Assembly: GCA_036939975.1 (NCBI GenBank)
Contig: JALLPB010000909.1
Coordinates: 1 to 12,226 of the forward strand
Length of the DNA stretch: 12,226 bases
Reading direction: 5' to 3'
Source of the DNA: Cyclostephanos tholiformis
Lineage: Eukaryota; Bacillariophyta; Thalassiosirophyceae; Thalassiosirales; Thalassiosiraceae
This document shows positions 8,813-12,226 of the stretch, piece by piece (within the stretch, counting starts at the first letter, position 1; each line of letters opens with the position of its first letter). The position numbers were made by a program, and so were the translations under genes. Below the pieces are notes generated by a model. That model was given only the letters and a program-made list of their open reading frames with translations. It did no database searches and was not told the origin of the DNA.

Positions 8813-8907
8813 ATGATGGAGGGTAAGATCAAGGATTCGCTCGACCTTTTCCACGGATTGCGCGCAAGGGGCATCCCGGCGCACTTTTGGCCTTGAGAGG
8901 ATGAATC

Positions 8908-9075
8908 ATGTTTTCTGCACTTCCTGAAGAAATCTATGATTACTCCGGGTTGATTATTAAGAGAGATTACGACGGTGTATCAATAGGGGTATCTGACGAC
9001 GAAAAAGAGGAGGACTCTGATGAAAGCTTACTAATCACAAACGGAGTTGATAGAGATGCGTTGAGTTGGAGGTAG
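8908..9075 (+). CDS. Doubtful 55-codon acidic small ORF
   Basis: Begins MFSALPEEIYDYSG at ATG 8908, 11 bp after the TGA of the methyltransferase-like frame, and ends at TAG 9073-9075. The middle is strongly acidic (SDDEKEEDSDES). No family was recognised. It lies antisense to the probable 3' untranslated region of the LETM1-like gene, whose stop is at 9133. It may be chance, or the remains of a C-terminal extension or of a separate gene. Confidence 0.2.
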   Translation: MFSALPEEIYDYSGLIIKRDYDGVSIGVSDDEKEEDSDESLLITNGVDRDALSWR

Positions 9076-9132
9076 TAAGTTGACGACCGTAGAATTACGA
9101 TTTGCATAAACTTATTTTTCAAATGGTGTTCG

Positions 9133-11862
9133 CTACGACTGTTCCTTGTCATTGTCTTTTTTGTCCTCAGTGACCCCTCCGAAGAACTTGTACAATTCCA
9201 TGAATAACCTGAGGACGAGAATCCTTATCGCTTCAGACAATCTGATAAGTTTTTGCTGTAATTTGAATGGGTGACGGCGGGGTACGTTAGATCTACAATG
9301 GGGTCATGGTTGTCAACGATACAACACATCGTATAACTTGCCTGCCAATTTTCATTGATGGTAACTGCCGAATATTCAGTAGACTCATACAGTTCTGATT
9401 CGTTGAATATAATACATTAAGATTGATGTGAATTTTGAACAAATGAGGCAAGAAGAGACAATTTATGACAAAGCGATCGTTACTCTCACCCAACAAGTTC
9501 TGCCGTCGTTCAGTGAAGCAGCTGGGGAAGAAGTCAGGGAACACCCGCTGTATGGCCCCGAACACCAGGACGTGACCGATTGGCGACAGTGGGATGAGAA
9601 GGATAATCACCACCGGTATGAAGGTGATCGTATCCTTGAACGTTCGTCTGTAAAAAAAAACAAAGAGCAATGACGAACGAAAACTTTTAGCACCAATCTC
9701 GACCAAATGAATCGCCCCAATGGCAACGAACAAAAACTTACCGTAAGGTCCGCACCTCTCTCGGCTTAAGTGTATACCCCTGAGCGGCCCGAATGATCAA
9801 ACTGGTGCAGAACAATACATCGTCCGTGAACAGCCTAGTTCCCTTAACATAGAACGCGAGCCCATTCTTCGCCTTGACCCAGATATCCTTGATCCAGACC
9901 TGTATCGCCTCCATGTCGAACGTCAATCCCGTGACGTAATAGTCAATGCCAAGCCGTCTCTTGAAGTCCACGAGCTGATCGGACACCACCGCCAACACGT
10001 CGGCGTCGAGGACTTCACCTAATTCGATCTGCCGATTGAAGCTGTCCACCTGGGATTCTAACAGACCGAATTCCGCGACGTTCAGCCGGTCCTGAAGGGG
10101 GATATACCCCTTGGCGGACGTACTTCCCAGCTCGCCCTCGAGATAGGTGTATATCCGCTCGAGCTCGTAATTGAGGGTATGGAACGTGACTTGGGCCTTC
10201 TTCGCATCGAGATTGTCGGACGATTCGCGGATGCGCTGTCGGAGCGACGCATTTATGGTTGCGAAGTTGACATTCGCCACTGCCTGTCCGGCGCTGATGG
10301 CTGCTCGTTTATTTTTTTGCGTTACAGGGCGGCGACGGGGCCCGGGGTGGTGCGTTGAATTGCAAATCGAAAAACGAATAGGCAAAGACCGAACATATTA
10401 GCGTTTGGGCCTTCGACGAGGACAAAATCGACTTCTCGCTAAACAACAACGAAATCTCACCGGAATTCAGAAGTCGGATATGCTCCACTTCCATAATACG
10501 CAATTCGGTCCGCAGAGCGTCGAGTATTTCCCGCTTTTCCCGTATGGCATCCGTCTCCTCGATCTTGGCGGTAACCGCCTTTGTCGTCGTCATCGCGTGA
10601 GACGATACTCCCCCTCCTCCTCCTCCTGCTCCTCCTTCCCCCCCCTGGTTCGCCTCCTCCGGATCCTGACCGTTAATCCTCGACCACACCGCCCCCCCGA
10701 ACTTCTTGAGTGCCTCCCGATCCTGAAGCGCGCCGTCCCAGTCGACTGTGCCGTCCTCGCGCACGTACAGGCTAGGGTCAAACGTTGTCGATTTGACGGC
10801 CTGGTCCACGGTCGCCTTCTCCCTCCCCTCGTTGGATGATAAGGACGAGGGGGCAGACGAAGAAGGGGGGGAAGAAGAGGTAGCAGAACGAGGACGGATG
10901 ACGTCGTCCTCGTTCCCGCCGTTTCCCTCCCTACCCTCGATGAAATTGACAAGTCGTTCCCTCGTCCCGACGAGCCTCGATAGCAATGCCTCCCTCTGTT
11001 CGATCGTGTACACCGCGCTTCCCATGCCGCATCCGTCATCCCTAAGGACGTAGCACGTGTTCTCTATGCGGGTGGTGCCGTCGCCCGATTCCCCCCCGTC
11101 TGGATCGTTGACGCGCCTCGTTAGGACGTGACAGATCCTGCCGTTGTAGTGGTCGTCGTCGTCGTCGTCTTTCGCGGCCACCGTGTCCCCCGAAGACGAC
11201 GACGACAACGAAGACGTAGCAGACGGGAGGATGACGCACATCCCCTCGATCCGCGCGTCAATCTTGCGCAATACGTTCTCGAAGTCCACGGCCCTACGCG
11301 ATCGTTTCTTGCCGTAGCCGTCCCTCTCCCCCCCCCCCAACTCGTCCTGATCCCTCTCCACCGACAGGCTCGAAGCGAATTCCGCCGCGGTGATGTCCTC
11401 GAGCGCCTCCCGTATCCACATCCTATCCTTGAGCTGTCGTAGCTTGGACGTGGTAGACGGCGGCGGGGACCTCCTCGCCGTCGTCGTCGCGGCGGGGGGG
11501 GGGAGGGAGGGGGACGATGACGACGACGACGACGACGATGAGGTCGCGGCTCCCTCCTCCGTCTCCCCGGGCATCATCGTGGCCGTCAGTGCGACGCTCG
11601 CCATGATCGTGGAAGGATTCGTGGTTGAGAACGAAAATGACGACGAATGCGGCGAAACGAGACGGGGCGGGGCGGTGAACGCCGACGCGACGGTGGGACG
11701 TCGGAGGAGAAGGGGGGGGAACGACGTCAGGCCCAATAGTAGGCAACTGCGGGCGGCGAGGGATGTCCTCGCTCGTCGTCGTCGACGACGACGACATCCT
11801 CTCGCGACCGTCATTTTTCGTACGTCCGTCGCGGAAATGGTCGTCGCCGCCGACTCCCTCAT
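9133..11862 (-). CDS. LETM1-like membrane protein, predicted plastid-targeted, five exons
   Basis: Exons on the minus strand: 11862-10461, 10300-9742, 9647-9490, 9394-9342 and 9255-9133. They total 2295 nt, which is exactly 765 codons with the TAG at 9135-9133, so 764 residues. Introns are 160, 94, 95 and 86 bp, all with AG acceptors; three have GT donors and the last has GC. The leader is basic then hydrophobic (SCLLLGLTSFPPLLL, residues 39-53), followed by ASAF at 59-62, the cleavage motif of diatom plastid presequences. A later start, M17 at 11814, suits a signal peptide better. Ser-, Asp- and Gly-rich linkers fill much of exon 1, and a charged helical stretch lies near 436-467. The LETM1 region has AAQGYTLKPREVRTLRRTFK, a hydrophobic span (about 661-686), GHVLVFGAIQRVFPDFFPS and RRQNLLELYE. 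These resemble the plastid LETM1-like proteins of plants more than mitochondrial LETM1, which has a longer C-terminus. An ion-exchange or envelope role is only inferred. Confidence 0.85.
11150..11540 (-). repeat. Trinucleotide microsatellites encoding poly-Asp and poly-Ser in LETM1-like exon 1
   Basis: A gtc run near 11153-11170 on the plus strand encodes six Asp residues in the minus-strand protein. A gac run near 11515-11538 encodes a run of ten Ser together with neighbouring TC-rich codons. Both stay in frame and fall in linkers of the exon-1 product, so length variation would be tolerated. They also create long mirror open frames on the opposite strand that are not genes. Confidence 0.75.
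11773..11794. repeat. Perfect 22-bp palindrome at the 5' end of the LETM1-like coding region
   Basis: The stretch is (TCG)3TC followed by its reverse complement, centred on GTCGAC between 11783 and 11784. GGATGTC at about 11760-11766 and GACATCC at about 11793-11799 flank it as an outer, offset pair. It encodes the poly-Arg part of the leader (residues 24-30) and would form a stable hairpin early in the transcript. Confidence 0.6.
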
Positions 11863-12047
11863 GTTGTAACTACCACTGTCGTCCTCTGCCGATTAGCATT
11901 ACTAACTTAAAAATTGTGTCCACTGAGAGAGCGAAGGATGTGGAGTGTCTATTATTTTTTTGCCGATGGCAAAATCATATCGTACACAAAACATCATGTC
12001 TAAGTAGGATGGAGTACATCAAATATCTTTTACCTACCTACTACAGT
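11863..12047 (-). promoter_or_regulatory. Presumed 5' flank and promoter region of the LETM1-like gene
   Basis: Noncoding, AT-rich sequence between the LETM1-like start and the palindromic element, so it should carry the promoter and 5' leader. A hairpin TTTTGCC-GAT-GGCAAAA lies at 11958-11974. No convincing TATA box or initiator could be assigned. The element at 12048 limits the proximal flank to about 185 bp. Confidence 0.35.
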
Positions 12048-12226
12048 GCCCAGTACAATTGTCCTGAGGCAAAAATCTAGATTTATGCCTTCCTACTGTT
12101 CCTATAGTAGGTCGGTACGAGAAATTAGGCTTCCTATTCTTCCTCCTAACTTCTCGTAGCGACCTACAATAGGAACAGTACTTAGGCAAAAATCTATATT
12201 TTTGCCTCGGGACAATTGTACTGGGC
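12048..12226. mobile_element. 179-bp palindromic MITE-like element, reaching the window end
   Basis: Two 82-bp arms, 12048-12129 and 12145-12226, are reverse complements with nine mismatches, separated by a 15-bp loop. The outermost 17 bp, GCCCAGTACAATTGTCC, match perfectly. Nested small palindromes occur inside each arm, for example AGGCAAAAATCTAGATTT with its near mirror, and CCTACT paired with AGTAGG, so a branched fold is possible. There is no coding capacity. The form fits a foldback-type miniature inverted-repeat transposable element. The window stops exactly at the right arm, so the true end and target-site duplication cannot be seen, and the superfamily is not assigned. Confidence 0.85.

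Noticed and set aside
9428..9673. 81-codon plus-strand frame (MNFEQMRQEETIYDK...)
   Set aside because: It is antisense to the membrane-domain exon and its flanking introns in the LETM1-like gene, whose conserved residues account for the openness.
10405..11869. Long plus-strand and alternative minus-strand open frames across the LETM1-like exon 1
   Set aside because: They are mirror frames of a GC-rich, repeat-rich exon with low-complexity Arg, Ser and Val runs. The spliced minus-strand gene explains the region with consistent phase and recognisable domains.

Overview
The window looks like nuclear DNA of a photosynthetic stramenopile, most likely a diatom. The main reason is a spliced minus-strand gene (9133-11862). 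Its product starts with a basic and hydrophobic leader ending in an ASAF motif, the hallmark of bipartite plastid-targeting presequences in diatoms and other algae with a red-derived secondary plastid. The protein ends in a LETM1-like membrane domain. No rRNA, tRNA, CRISPR array or bacterial-type operon was seen.

Layout. (1) 138-3195 is a decayed PIF/Harbinger-type DNA transposon: a DDE transposase relic (+) and a Myb/SANT-like partner relic (-), convergent and about 50 bp apart. Both carry stops and frameshifts, one of which is exactly explained by an 11-bp tandem duplication. (2) 3196-7293 is AT-rich and gene-poor. It holds a short foldback, a perfect 16-bp palindrome, a possible gag relic, a clear Ty3/gypsy pol relic (aspartic protease plus the start of reverse transcriptase, 5344-6110) carrying a 34-bp minisatellite in the protease-RT spacer, and an imperfect foldback at 7020-7103. 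(3) 7294-8120 is a second, different DDE transposase relic. (4) 8135-8896 is a GC-richer FkbM/methyltransferase-like reading frame that begins 15 bp after the last recognisable transposase codon and has one in-frame TAG 28 codons before its apparent natural end. A doubtful 55-codon acidic ORF follows. (5) 9133-11862 (minus) is the intact five-exon LETM1-like gene, one of whose introns is apparently GC-AG. (6) 12048-12226 is a 179-bp palindromic MITE-like element reaching the window edge.

Overall this is a transposon graveyard of three unrelated element types next to one well-supported host gene. I see no multi-gene system. The most informative items are the plastid-type LETM1-like gene with its four resolvable introns, the methyltransferase-like gene abutting a transposase relic and carrying a single nonsense codon, the minisatellite inside a retroelement, and the terminal MITE.
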